DNA of 41,327 nt, from positions 1 through 41,327 of the forward strand of contig CAMVBR010000003.1 of NCBI GenBank assembly GCA_947165755.1. Reading direction: 5' to 3'. A program made the position numbers and the translations under genes. Shown here in pieces: positions 19,097 through 28,510 of the stretch (the stretch's first letter is position 1; every line of letters begins with the position of its first letter). The stretch comes from an uncultured Clostridia bacterium (GTDB lineage Bacteria > Bacillota > Clostridia > Oscillospirales > Acutalibacteraceae). The notes under the pieces were generated by a model that saw nothing but the letters and a program-made list of their open reading frames with translations, did not search any database and had not been told where the DNA came from.

Positions 19097-20431
19097 ATGA
19101 AAAAGATCGTTGTTGCCGGCGGCGGACACGGTGGGATCGGCGTTGCATCCCTGCTTGCGTCAAGAGGATACGACGTAACGGTGTATGAACGGCGTGCGGA
19201 AAACAAAATGGGGTATGATTGGACCGACATTTTTGCGCCCGGCGCATTTGCGCACATCGAAATGCCGATGCCCGATCAAAGCCTGTATTCTTATAAAGAA
19301 AATATGACGTTCTACGGTCCCTCTTTTCATACGGGGATCAGGCAGAACATACCAAAGGATAAGCTTGAAATCAAGATGGAACGGCGCGATATTTACGCCC
19401 ACATCATAAAGTGCGCAAAAAAGAATGGGGCAAAATTCGTTTTTGAATGCGACGTTTCGGGGCCGATCGTTCTCGGCAACAGGGTCGTTGGTATCCATAC
19501 CGCTCGCGGCGACGTTTACGCGGATCTTGTAATCGACGCCTGCGGTATGGATTCTCCCGTAAAAAACGGGCTTCCCTCTGTTTGCGGCGTTAATCCCGAT
19601 ACGGGCAAAAACAATCAGTTTTACGTATACCGCGCTTTTTATAATCGGGCTTCGGAAGAAGACGTCGCTGATAAGTATAAGGTCTGTTTGTTTGCCGAAA
19701 GAAAGCTGGGAATCGGCTGGGTGGCAACAGAAGACTCTTGTACCGATTTACTGATCGGTCGATTTGAACCTTTTGATTTGGAAGAAGCCGAACGCACGGC
19801 GAATTATTACAGAAAAACGAACCCCTCGCTGGGCACCGAGCTGCAAAGGGGAGGGCAGTTTGTAAAAATCCCGGTGCGCCAACCGCTTTCAAAGCTGGTT
19901 TGCGACGGATATGCGGCGATCGGCGACGCAGCCTATATGACGGTCCCCATTATCGGCTCCGGCATCGCCAACAGCTTCAAGGCCGCCGGAATGCTGTGTG
20001 AAACAATTGAAAATGATGTACAGGGCGCTTATTCCGCGGATACGCTTTGGGGATATCAGGTGAGATATTATAGAGCGCTCGGCGCCGGGTTCGCAATGCT
20101 TGCCTGTGTAAAGGAAGCGCTCACAGTATTTACGCCCGACGAACTGGATTTTCTCTTTGACAGCGGCGTCCTTACATCGTCAGACCTTTCGATCGACGCG
20201 GATACGACGGATCTTCTGAAAATTTTTAAAGGCAACAATCTGCAAAGTGTAAAGACAAAGGTTTTCAGTGTTGTAAAGGACAAAGCTTTGCTGAAAAAAA
20301 TTATGGCCGTATCAAAAAAAATTGCTGCCGTAACTTCCGTTTGCGCGGCAATGCCGAAAAAATACGCGGCGGGTCCCGTTGAAAAATGGGTTCGCAGTTA
20401 TGAAAAAGTAATCAATATGAGGCTTGTTTGA
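19097..20431 (+). CDS. FAD-dependent oxidoreductase (geranylgeranyl reductase-like fold)
   Basis: IVVAGGGHGGIGVASLLASRGYDVTVYERR dinucleotide-binding motif; GYAAIGDAAYMTVPIIGSGIANSFKAAG. Confidence 0.82.
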   Translation: MKKIVVAGGGHGGIGVASLLASRGYDVTVYERRAENKMGYDWTDIFAPGAFAHIEMPMPDQSLYSYKENMTFYGPSFHTGIRQNIPKDKLEIKMERRDIYAHIIKCAKKNGAKFVFECDVSGPIVLGNRVVGIHTARGDVYADLVIDACGMDSPVKNGLPSVCGVNPDTGKNNQFYVYRAFYNRASEEDVADKYKVCLFAERKLGIGWVATEDSCTDLLIGRFEPFDLEEAERTANYYRKTNPSLGTELQRGGQFVKIPVRQPLSKLVCDGYAAIGDAAYMTVPIIGSGIANSFKAAGMLCETIENDVQGAYSADTLWGYQVRYYRALGAGFAMLACVKEALTVFTPDELDFLFDSGVLTSSDLSIDADTTDLLKIFKGNNLQSVKTKVFSVVKDKALLKKIMAVSKKIAAVTSVCAAMPKKYAAGPVEKWVRSYEKVINMRLV

Positions 20432-21321
20432 TGTGTTTTGAGATGATTGAAAAGTTTAAGGGCGTATTTCCGGCACTGCTCACACCGTTTGACACAGAGG
20501 GTAATGTGAATTTCAATTCACTGAAGAAGCTGGTGGAATCCCTGCTTTCACAAGGTGTATCGGGTTTTTATGTAGATGGAAGCACGGGAGAAGCATTTTT
20601 GCTTTCTATGGAAGAGCGAAAAGCTGTAATTAAAGCCGTAGCTGAATATAATCAGGGGCGAGGTGTGTTGATCGCTCAGGTCGGGTGCATATCCACAAAA
20701 GATGCGATCGAACTTGCGAAAGCTGCGGAAGAAAGCGGTTACGATGCGATCTCTTCCGTTGCCCCGTTTTATTACAAATTTTCTTTTGCGCAAATCAAAA
20801 AGTATTATTTTGATATCGTAGACGCCGTGCGGATTCCCATGATTATTTATAATATACCTGTTTTTTCCGGCGTAAATCTTTCAGTGGAACAAATGGGAGA
20901 ATTCCTGAAGGATCCTCGTTTTATCGGCGTCAAGCATACGTCCTCCGATTATTTCGCCATGCGGCAGTTCAAAACGGCTTTTCCCGATAAAGTGATGTTC
21001 AACGGATTTGATGAAACGTTTCTTGCGGGTCTTTCCATGGGGGCCGAAGCTGCTATCGGCAGCACCTACAATTTTATGGCGCCGTCCTTTATCCGAATTC
21101 TTGAGCTGTTTCACAGCGGTAATATAAAGGAAGCCGCTGCTTTGCAGGAAAGGGTGGATAGGGTCATCACTGTTCTTTGCAAATACGGCGTTATGGCAGG
21201 ATGCAAAACGATTCTTACGTCAATGGGAATCCCCATGGGCGTTGTTCGCGCGCCTTTTACGGACCTGACGGATGCACAAAAGACAGAACTGCTAAATGCT
21301 GTTCGTGAAAATCTCGGATGA
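20431..21321 (+). CDS. nanA: N-acetylneuraminate lyase / DapA family aldolase
   Basis: GVFPALLTPFDTEGNVN, GFYVDGSTGEAFLLSMEERK, YNIPVFSGVNLS, GVKHTSSDYF, MFNGFDETFLAGLSMGAEAAIGSTYN. Confidence 0.85.
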   Translation: MCFEMIEKFKGVFPALLTPFDTEGNVNFNSLKKLVESLLSQGVSGFYVDGSTGEAFLLSMEERKAVIKAVAEYNQGRGVLIAQVGCISTKDAIELAKAAEESGYDAISSVAPFYYKFSFAQIKKYYFDIVDAVRIPMIIYNIPVFSGVNLSVEQMGEFLKDPRFIGVKHTSSDYFAMRQFKTAFPDKVMFNGFDETFLAGLSMGAEAAIGSTYNFMAPSFIRILELFHSGNIKEAAALQERVDRVITVLCKYGVMAGCKTILTSMGIPMGVVRAPFTDLTDAQKTELLNAVRENLG

Positions 21322-22310
21322 AATTATTAGGAACACAAAACCTGTCTTTATATAACAGGGCTGATTTTTATGAAAGAGCCGGCTATACAAACATCCGGAT
21401 TCCGGGCATTCTTTCTTTTCCTGATGGTACAGTTCTTTGCTGCTATGAATGCCGCAGGGGAGGAGACTGGTCGGCTATTGATATCGGCATGCAGAAGAGC
21501 AGGGACTTCGGGAAAACATGGTCTTCAACAAATGTTGTCGTATCTGGTAAAGGCAGGAATGCGATGAACAATCCGCTTTTGATCGCCGACGGAAATCACC
21601 TTTTTTTCTTTTACTGTGAAAACTATAAGCGACTGTATTATTGCGAAAGCGAAAACGCCGGCGACAGCTTCAGCCCACCCATTGAGCTTACACAGGTCAT
21701 CGAAGCGTTGACGGAAGATTCTTTTTGGTCTGTACTTGCTGTCGGTCCGGGGCACGGTATTTCGCTAAATGATCATTCTTTGATTATTCCGATGTGGTTC
21801 GCGTTAAATAGAAATGATATTTTTTCACATCATCCATCATTGATTCGCGTGCTGAAAAAGAATCCGGACGGAACATGGTCGTTATCTGCGCCCATCGGCG
21901 CAAATATCCTTCAGGATCCAAGCGAATGCTGTATCGCACAAGGTGCGGACGGCAGCATAATACTAAACATCCGAAATGAGAATACGCCTCACAGGCGTGC
22001 ATTGAGCGTGAGTACTGATAACGGAACGAGCTGGTCAGAGCCCGTTTTTAATGAATCATTGTCGGATCCTGTCTGTTGTGCAGGTCTCTGCGATTATGAT
22101 AATATGTTGCTTTTCTCCAACTGTCATTCAGAAAACAATCGTGAAAATCTGACGCTGTTCAAAATTGACGGATCCGGCCAATTAACGGATCGCTTGCTGA
22201 TCTCGGCAAATGCGGGCTACAGCGACGTTTGTGCAATTCCGTTAAATCATACAGCTTTGGTTGCTTACGAAAACAAAGGCGATATAACAATCGCCGAAGT
22301 AGCTTTATAA
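21318..22310 (+). CDS. Exo-alpha-sialidase (BNR/Asp-box), no signal peptide
   Basis: YTNIRIPGILSFPDGTVLCCYECRRGG; Asp boxes SRDFGKTW and STDNGTSW; ATGA overlap with nanA; N-terminus not hydrophobic. Confidence 0.85.
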   Translation: MKLLGTQNLSLYNRADFYERAGYTNIRIPGILSFPDGTVLCCYECRRGGDWSAIDIGMQKSRDFGKTWSSTNVVVSGKGRNAMNNPLLIADGNHLFFFYCENYKRLYYCESENAGDSFSPPIELTQVIEALTEDSFWSVLAVGPGHGISLNDHSLIIPMWFALNRNDIFSHHPSLIRVLKKNPDGTWSLSAPIGANILQDPSECCIAQGADGSIILNIRNENTPHRRALSVSTDNGTSWSEPVFNESLSDPVCCAGLCDYDNMLLFSNCHSENNRENLTLFKIDGSGQLTDRLLISANAGYSDVCAIPLNHTALVAYENKGDITIAEVAL

Positions 22311-22349
22311 AATAAGCTTCTGCAATGGAATTTCCTGCAGAAGCTTATT
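22311..22349. terminator. Bidirectional terminator-like hairpin between convergent genes
   Basis: Perfect 14-bp inverted repeat AATAAGCTTCTGCA / TGCAGAAGCTTATT with 11-nt loop. Confidence 0.75.
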
Positions 22350-22360
22350 CTATTCGTGGA

Positions 22361-23434
22361 TTAAAGATTGATTTCTTTATGCGACGCAGAAGAGTCATAG
22401 ATCGCCTGCATGATTTTGGAAGTGCCGATCGCATAACGGATGTCGTTCCGGTTACGCTCCCCGCGGCAGACGCATTCGGCAAAATCGAGAACCTCGCTGC
22501 GGTGGATATTGTTCATATCGATCTCCGGTGTTTCTTGGATCAAAACGCCGTTTTTTGCGGTATAATATGTAAATCCGCCGCCGTATTGCAGACGGATGCC
22601 GCCTTTGTCTCCCATGAAATCGATATACGTCTCATTTACGCCGATATTCTGCGCCCAGGCGCCGTGAAAGCTGATCACGGCTTTATCCGTTCGCACCAGC
22701 CCTACCACCGAGTCATCCACGTCGTATACGCCGTTTTCGGTATCGGAGGTATCCTCGGCCCACATGCTTTCGTACGTATAGTTTTTCATATCCACGCCCA
22801 GCTTGCAGAAAGCTTCGCCGGAACAGGTGAGCACGTTCGGATCGTTCAAACAGTACATGATAAGATCCAGATAATGCACGCCCCAATCTATCAGCGCGCC
22901 GCCGCCGGAGCATGCGAAATTTGTGAAATCCCCGCCGAGTCCGGGAATGGATCTGTGCGCGCGGAAGCTGGCGTATACGTGAAATACTTCGCCGAGATCC
23001 CCGTTTTCGATCATATTTTTTATACGGTTTACCGCATTGGAATAACGGTTGCAAACACCGATCGAGAGGATGCGTCCGGTTTCATAGGACACTTTTTCCA
23101 TTTCAAGCGCTTCGCTCAGTATTCTTGCGGCAGGCTTCTCACAAAGCACGTCTTTTCCGTGCTTCATAAAATCAATGGAGATCACGGAATGCATATCGTT
23201 GTGTGTGCATACGGAAACAGCGTCAAGCTCCGGATCGTCGAGAATCTCAGTGTAATCGTATACTGCTTTGCCGCAGCCGTACTTTTTTACGGCTGCGTCG
23301 GCCTTTTCCGGAATAATATCGCAAAAATACTTGATTTCCGCCACCGGAGAGTCCATATATGCCGGAATATGTGCGGAGTTGGCGATCGTACCGCAGCCGA
23401 TAACGGCAACGTTGATTTTCTTTTTCATTTTCAT
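22361..23434 (-). CDS. Gfo/Idh/MocA family oxidoreductase
   Basis: INVAVIGCGTIANSAHIPAY; VSVCTHNDMH; VLCEKPAA; GGGALIDWGVHYLDL. A second ATG at 23428 has better SD spacing. Confidence 0.9.
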   Translation of the reverse strand: MKMKKKINVAVIGCGTIANSAHIPAYMDSPVAEIKYFCDIIPEKADAAVKKYGCGKAVYDYTEILDDPELDAVSVCTHNDMHSVISIDFMKHGKDVLCEKPAARILSEALEMEKVSYETGRILSIGVCNRYSNAVNRIKNMIENGDLGEVFHVYASFRAHRSIPGLGGDFTNFACSGGGALIDWGVHYLDLIMYCLNDPNVLTCSGEAFCKLGVDMKNYTYESMWAEDTSDTENGVYDVDDSVVGLVRTDKAVISFHGAWAQNIGVNETYIDFMGDKGGIRLQYGGGFTYYTAKNGVLIQETPEIDMNNIHRSEVLDFAECVCRGERNRNDIRYAIGTSKIMQAIYDSSASHKEINL

Positions 23435-23603
23435 TCCTCCTATTATATTAAATTCTATTATAATTTATGTGAAATGTAAAGAGTATAGCTTTTTATTTTT
23501 ACGTATTTTCACTCTTTTCAATTACGGAATGGCCTTGTCACTATTGATTTTTTTTCAAATTGCTGTATAATAGAATTACAATATTTGAAAGGGGTAAATT
23601 TTT

Positions 23604-24929
23604 ATGGGTCTTATTCAAGCTGCTGTCGGCGCTATTGGCGGAACCTTAGCCGATCAGTGGAAAGAATTCTTTTATTGTGAAGCGCTCGATAAAGACGTGC
23701 TTGTAGCAAAAGGCCAGAAAAGGATCACCGGCCGCTCTTCCAACACAAAAGGAAACGACAACATCATTTCCAACGGTTCCGGAATCGCTGTTGCCGACGG
23801 CCAGTGTATGATCATCGTTGAACAGGGTAAAGTTGTTGAGGTTTGCGCCGAACCCGGTCAGTTTACGTATGATTCCTCTACCGAACCCAGCATTTTTGCC
23901 GGTTCACTCGGCAAAAGTATTATTGAAACCTTCAAGACCGTAGGAAGACGTTTTACTTACGGCGGCGATACGGGCAAAGATCAGAGAGTTTATTATTTCA
24001 ACCTGAAAGAGATCATTGATAACAAATTCGGCACTCCGAATCCCGTGCCTTTCAGAGTTGTTGACGCTCGCATCGGCGTTGACCTTGACGTTTCCGTCCG
24101 CTGCTCCGGCGTATACTCCTACAAAATTACGGATCCGCTGCTTTTCTATACGAACGTATGCGGCAATGTAACTGCGGATTACAGACGCAGTGAGATCGAC
24201 GCCCAGCTGAAAACAGAATTTGTTTCCGCGCTTCAGCCCGCTTTTGCGAAGATCTCCGAGCTCCAGATCCGTCCGAATCAAATCGTTGCGCACACAACCG
24301 AGCTTGAAGAGGCCATGAATACCGTGCTCTCTGGCAAGTGGAGCGAGCTCAGAGGCATCAGTGTTGTAAGCGTTGCTCTCGGTACGCTTACGCTGCCCGA
24401 GGAAGACCTTGAAATGCTCAAACAGCTTCAGCGCGGCGCGGCCCTCAGCAATCCCGCGATGGCGGCAGGAAATCTCGCGGCGGCTCAGGCAGACGCCATG
24501 CGCGGTGCTGCCAACAATCCCAACGGCGCCGTTGCCGGTTTCATGGGAATGGGTATGGCCGGCGGTATGGGCGCAAACGTTGCGAGCCTGTTCGAGATGA
24601 GCGGACAGCAGGGGCAGCAGACCGCTGCGCCGCAGGCCCCTCAGGCGCCTGCGGGATGGGTTTGCGCGCAGTGCGGCGCAACGGCTACCGGTAAATTCTG
24701 CCCCGAATGCGGCGCGCCGAAACCCGCGGCGGCAAACGCCTGGGTATGCTCTGCCTGCGGCACCGAGAACAAAGGCAAATTCTGCTCCAACTGCGGCGCA
24801 AAGAAGCCTTCCGGCGTTCCCCTTTACAAGTGCGATAAGTGCGGCTGGGAACCTGAAGACCCCATGCACCCGCCCAAATTCTGCCCGGAATGCGGCGATC
24901 CGTTTGACGACGGAGATATCAAATCCTGA
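23604..24929 (+). CDS. YdjI-like SPFH domain protein with C-terminal zinc ribbons
   Basis: SPFH-like N-terminus (MGLIQAAVGAIGGTLADQWKEFFYCEALDKDVLVAKGQKR) and three C-terminal CxxC-CxxC ribbons (WVCAQCG..FCPECG, WVCSACG..FCSNCG, YKCDKCG..FCPECG). Confidence 0.88.
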   Translation: MGLIQAAVGAIGGTLADQWKEFFYCEALDKDVLVAKGQKRITGRSSNTKGNDNIISNGSGIAVADGQCMIIVEQGKVVEVCAEPGQFTYDSSTEPSIFAGSLGKSIIETFKTVGRRFTYGGDTGKDQRVYYFNLKEIIDNKFGTPNPVPFRVVDARIGVDLDVSVRCSGVYSYKITDPLLFYTNVCGNVTADYRRSEIDAQLKTEFVSALQPAFAKISELQIRPNQIVAHTTELEEAMNTVLSGKWSELRGISVVSVALGTLTLPEEDLEMLKQLQRGAALSNPAMAAGNLAAAQADAMRGAANNPNGAVAGFMGMGMAGGMGANVASLFEMSGQQGQQTAAPQAPQAPAGWVCAQCGATATGKFCPECGAPKPAAANAWVCSACGTENKGKFCSNCGAKKPSGVPLYKCDKCGWEPEDPMHPPKFCPECGDPFDDGDIKS

Positions 24930-24940
24930 TTTTCATTGCA

Positions 24941-24972
24941 GCACCATATCGAAAACGATATGGTGCGTTTTT
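24941..24972 (+). terminator. Intrinsic terminator
   Basis: GCACCATATCG-AAAA-CGATATGGTGC followed by GTTTTT. Confidence 0.85.
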
Positions 24973-25057
24973 CTTTGTCAAGTAAATGTGTACAAAACGC
25001 GCCCGATTTTTTCCATTTATTCTACATTATTCACGGATAAAAATAGGGCGTTTTTAC

Positions 25058-25086
25058 TTGAAAATCTTTGAAATTCACTGTAAAAT
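25058..25086 (+). promoter_or_regulatory. Sigma-A-like promoter for PRPP synthetase gene
   Basis: TTGAAA-17 nt-TAAAAT. Confidence 0.55.
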
Positions 25087-25149
25087 ATATATTGTTACCG
25101 ACTAAGACGATTTCTTCTGTTGGGAATAAAAAAAAGGAGAATAAACCAA

Positions 25150-26343
25150 ATGCCTGCTTACACCGACGATCTGCAAAACATACCCTACGGTAAACTCGGT
25201 ATCCTGGCGCTGCCCGGCTGCGAAGACTTCGCGAAAAAGATCGATGAATATCTTGTAACGTGGAGAACAAAACGAGAAAGCGAACACAAAGACACCATTG
25301 CTTTCAACGGCTACCAGAGAGACACCTATTTATTAAAAGCATCCTTTCCCAGATTCGGCACCGGAGAATCGAAATGTCAGATCAAAGAATCGGTCAGAGG
25401 ATACGATATTTTCATCCTTTGCGACTGCTTCAACTACGGTATTACACATGAAATCTACGGCCACGTCGTTCCTTATTCTCCCGACGAGCACTTTGCGAAT
25501 CTGAAAAGAGCCATCGCCGCTATGACGGGCAAGGCAAGGCGGATCACTGTGATCATGCCAATGCTTTATGAAGGCCGTCAGCATAAGAGAAGCGCCAGAG
25601 AATCCCTTGACTGCTCTCTGATGCTTCAGGAGCTTTTCGATCTTTACGGTGTAGAGAACCTGATCACTTTTGATGCGCACGATCCGAGAGTGGTAAACGC
25701 GATCCCGCTCAAGGGCTTTGAAAACGTTTACACAACGTATCAAATGATCAAAGCGCTGGTTAATAATACCCCCGAGCTTCAAATCGATAAAGAACATCTT
25801 ACGATCATCTCACCCGATGAGGGCGGCGTAAACAGAGGCGTTTACTATTCCTCCATTCTCGGCCTCGATCTCGGCATGTTCTATAAACGCCGTGATTATT
25901 CCCGCGTGGTAAAAGGCAGAAATCCGATCATCGCCCATGAGTTTATGGGAAATGATATAACCGGAAAAGACGTGATCGTTGTGGACGATATGATCTCCTC
26001 CGGCGAATCTATGATTGAAGTAGCAAGAAAGCTGAAAAGCATGGGGGCAAAGAACATTTACGTCTGCTGCGCGTTCGGTTTGTTCTGCAACGGTCTTGAT
26101 GAGTTCGACAAAGCTTATGCGGAAGGCGCAATCACAAGAGTGTTTACCACAAACCTTATCTATCGCACCCCTGAGCTGCTTGAGCGCGCTTGGTTCTGTG
26201 AGGTTGATCTCTCGAAATACGTATCACTGCTCATCGACGCGCTGAATCATGATATGTCCATCAGCACACTGCTGAATCACGCGCAGAAGATCAAGCCGTT
26301 TCTTGAGGCAAAGGGCTTCAAGATCGAAATCAAGAGTGAATAA
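25150..26343 (+). CDS. prs: Ribose-phosphate pyrophosphokinase (atypical long form)
   Basis: MPMLYEGRQHKRSARESLDCSLMLQELFDLYGVENLITFDAHDPRV and PRPP-binding loop DVIVVDDMISSGESM; about 397 aa. Confidence 0.88.
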   Translation: MPAYTDDLQNIPYGKLGILALPGCEDFAKKIDEYLVTWRTKRESEHKDTIAFNGYQRDTYLLKASFPRFGTGESKCQIKESVRGYDIFILCDCFNYGITHEIYGHVVPYSPDEHFANLKRAIAAMTGKARRITVIMPMLYEGRQHKRSARESLDCSLMLQELFDLYGVENLITFDAHDPRVVNAIPLKGFENVYTTYQMIKALVNNTPELQIDKEHLTIISPDEGGVNRGVYYSSILGLDLGMFYKRRDYSRVVKGRNPIIAHEFMGNDITGKDVIVVDDMISSGESMIEVARKLKSMGAKNIYVCCAFGLFCNGLDEFDKAYAEGAITRVFTTNLIYRTPELLERAWFCEVDLSKYVSLLIDALNHDMSISTLLNHAQKIKPFLEAKGFKIEIKSE

Positions 26344-26350
26344 TTCCATG

Positions 26351-26384
26351 ATTGCTCGGAAACACATTTCCGGGCAATTCTTTT
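26351..26384 (+). terminator. Terminator hairpin abutting the GH92 Shine-Dalgarno
   Basis: ATTGCTCGGAAA-CACA-TTTCCGGGCAAT followed by TCTTTT, then aggagg. Confidence 0.75.
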
Positions 26385-26394
26385 AGGAGGATAT

Positions 26395-28437
26395 GTGAAG
26401 TATATACGTTTCGTGAATATCAAACACGGGAGTGCATCAGTCCACCGTTTTTCTCCCGGAGATACGATTCCTCTCACACAGCTTCCGTTTGCGATGGCTG
26501 CGTTTTCACCGCAAACAAAAAGCGACAGCAGCTGGTTTTATCATCCGGCGGATCGCTGTCTTGAAGGTATTCGTTTAACGCATCAACCCAGCCCGTGGAT
26601 CGCGGATTACGGTTCGCTTATCTTTATGCCGCAAAAACGACGCCCCATGCGCCGCGCGGGTGACCGTTGGTCCGGTTATCGTCCCGAGGAGGCGATACTG
26701 CAGCCGCATTATTTACAGGTGAAATTTCTGAAAAGCCGCAGCTCCTTTGAACTTACCCCAACGCAAAGAGGCTGCAGCATCCGCGTTCGTTTTGACGACG
26801 CCGAAAACAATTACTTTTCCGTATTGCCGTTATCCGGCTATTCGGAATTCAGGTTCGACGAACCCACCAACACGTTATTTGCGATCGTTACGAATTGTTC
26901 CGACAGCCATGCCGTGGATTTTAAGATGTATGCCGTGATGCGGTTCGAGGCCGGCCAGATCGATATCGGCGAAAGCTTTGTATCTGACGGCGACGATACG
27001 ATCCTTGATAGTCACATCAATGGAGAAAACGTCGGTATTCATCTGAAGTTAACAGGGAAATACGCAGACGTCAACGTTGCGATATCTTACGTTAGTTACG
27101 ATCAGGCGATGCTCAACCTGAAACAGGATCATGCCGGTAAAAGCTTTGATTCCATCCGCGAAGACGGGGAACGCATTTGGGAAGAATATCTATCCCGTAT
27201 CGAAATCGAACCCTTTGACGACGACCAGATGCGAACCTTCTATTCCTGTATGTACAGAGCGTTTCTGTATCCGCATAAATGCTATGAAATGAATAAGGAT
27301 AATAAGCCGATTCATTACTGCCCTTCAGATGGCAGCATCCGTTCCGGCGTTCGCTATACGGATAACGGTTTCTGGGATACCTACCGAACCGTATATCCTT
27401 TCTTTGCGATCGTTGCAAAAGAAGAATACAAAGAGATGTGTGAAGGCTTTGTCAACGACTATAAAGAATGCGGTTGGCTTCCCCGGTGGCCTTCGATCGG
27501 CGAGCGAGGATGTATGCCCAGCACTTTGCTTGACGCGGTTTTGTGTGACGCCGCGGTCAAAGGAATCCTGACAGGTGAAACACTGAAATCGGCATTTGAA
27601 GGAATGCTGAAACACGCGAACGTGAATGCTGAAAACGACGACTATGGCCGCAGCGGGGCAGAAAGCTACGTACGTTTGGGATATGTGCCCATCGAAGCGC
27701 ACAAGGAAAGCGTAAACCTTACGCTTGACGCGGCATACGGAGATTGGTGCATAGCAAGAATCGCCTCGCTTCTCGGCGAATCAAAGATTGCTTCGGAATA
27801 TGACCGTCGCTCAAAGAATTATAAAAACTTGTTTGATAGGGAAACCGGTTTTATGCGGGCAAAACATGAAAACGGAAGCTTTCGGGCTGAATTTGATCCC
27901 TTTTCCTGGGGATTGGATTACACCGAAGGCAGCGCGTGGCAGAATTCGTTTGCGGTTCCGCATGATATTGATGGTCTTGCTGAGCTTTACGGCGGCAAAG
28001 AAAAACTGAAGGAAAAAATAGACGCTCTGTTTGCGGCGGAGCCGAAATATGAGATCGGCGGTTATTCCTGCGAGATCCACGAAATGACGGAAATGGCTGC
28101 GGTCGATTTCGGCCAATGCGCGATCTCTAACCAGCCGAGCTTTCATATTCCGTATATCTATTCCGCGCTTGGGGATACAGAAAAAACTTCCTATTGGACC
28201 GAAAAAATATGCAGGGCGCTTTTCTCCTGGAAGGACGATGGTTTCCCCGGGGATGAGGATAACGGAAGCATGGCGCTTTGGTACGTTTTCTCAAATATAG
28301 GGATCTATCCGTTTTGTCCCGGAAAAAACGAGTTTGTAAGAACAAGGAAATTAGTAAAATCAGTTAAAATTCTCGGGAAAGCCTTTAACGCGGATGATTA
28401 TTGCGGAAATACGATCCCGTACACAGATCTCATATAA
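26395..28437 (+). CDS. GH92 family alpha-mannosidase-like, no signal peptide, short C-terminus
   Basis: GFWDTYRTVYPFF, YTEGSAWQNSFAVPHDIDGL, ISNQPSFHIPYIYSALGD, GFPGDEDNGSMALWYVFSNIGIYPFCPG; GTG start after aggagg. Confidence 0.85.
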   Translation: MKYIRFVNIKHGSASVHRFSPGDTIPLTQLPFAMAAFSPQTKSDSSWFYHPADRCLEGIRLTHQPSPWIADYGSLIFMPQKRRPMRRAGDRWSGYRPEEAILQPHYLQVKFLKSRSSFELTPTQRGCSIRVRFDDAENNYFSVLPLSGYSEFRFDEPTNTLFAIVTNCSDSHAVDFKMYAVMRFEAGQIDIGESFVSDGDDTILDSHINGENVGIHLKLTGKYADVNVAISYVSYDQAMLNLKQDHAGKSFDSIREDGERIWEEYLSRIEIEPFDDDQMRTFYSCMYRAFLYPHKCYEMNKDNKPIHYCPSDGSIRSGVRYTDNGFWDTYRTVYPFFAIVAKEEYKEMCEGFVNDYKECGWLPRWPSIGERGCMPSTLLDAVLCDAAVKGILTGETLKSAFEGMLKHANVNAENDDYGRSGAESYVRLGYVPIEAHKESVNLTLDAAYGDWCIARIASLLGESKIASEYDRRSKNYKNLFDRETGFMRAKHENGSFRAEFDPFSWGLDYTEGSAWQNSFAVPHDIDGLAELYGGKEKLKEKIDALFAAEPKYEIGGYSCEIHEMTEMAAVDFGQCAISNQPSFHIPYIYSALGDTEKTSYWTEKICRALFSWKDDGFPGDEDNGSMALWYVFSNIGIYPFCPGKNEFVRTRKLVKSVKILGKAFNADDYCGNTIPYTDLI

Positions 28438-28457
28438 GAATTTCTTTTCCTGCGCTC

Positions 28458-28486
28458 TTGCAAAATTTGTATAATGCGTGTATAAT
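28458..28486 (+). promoter_or_regulatory. Sigma-A-like promoter for XRE-S24 gene
   Basis: TTGCAA-17 nt-TATAAT. Confidence 0.65.
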
Positions 28487-28510
28487 AGGTCTGATAGTGG
28501 GTGAAAGAAG

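Noticed and set aside
22325-23479. 384-aa ORF on + antisense to the Gfo/Idh/MocA gene
   Set aside because: Fully overlaps a well-recognised enzyme on -, starts in the terminator loop, has no SD and no recognisable domain; shadow ORF from codon bias.
23904-24869. 321-aa ORF on - antisense to the SPFH/zinc-ribbon gene
   Set aside because: Sense frame has clear SPFH and CxxC motifs; antisense product has no domain signature.
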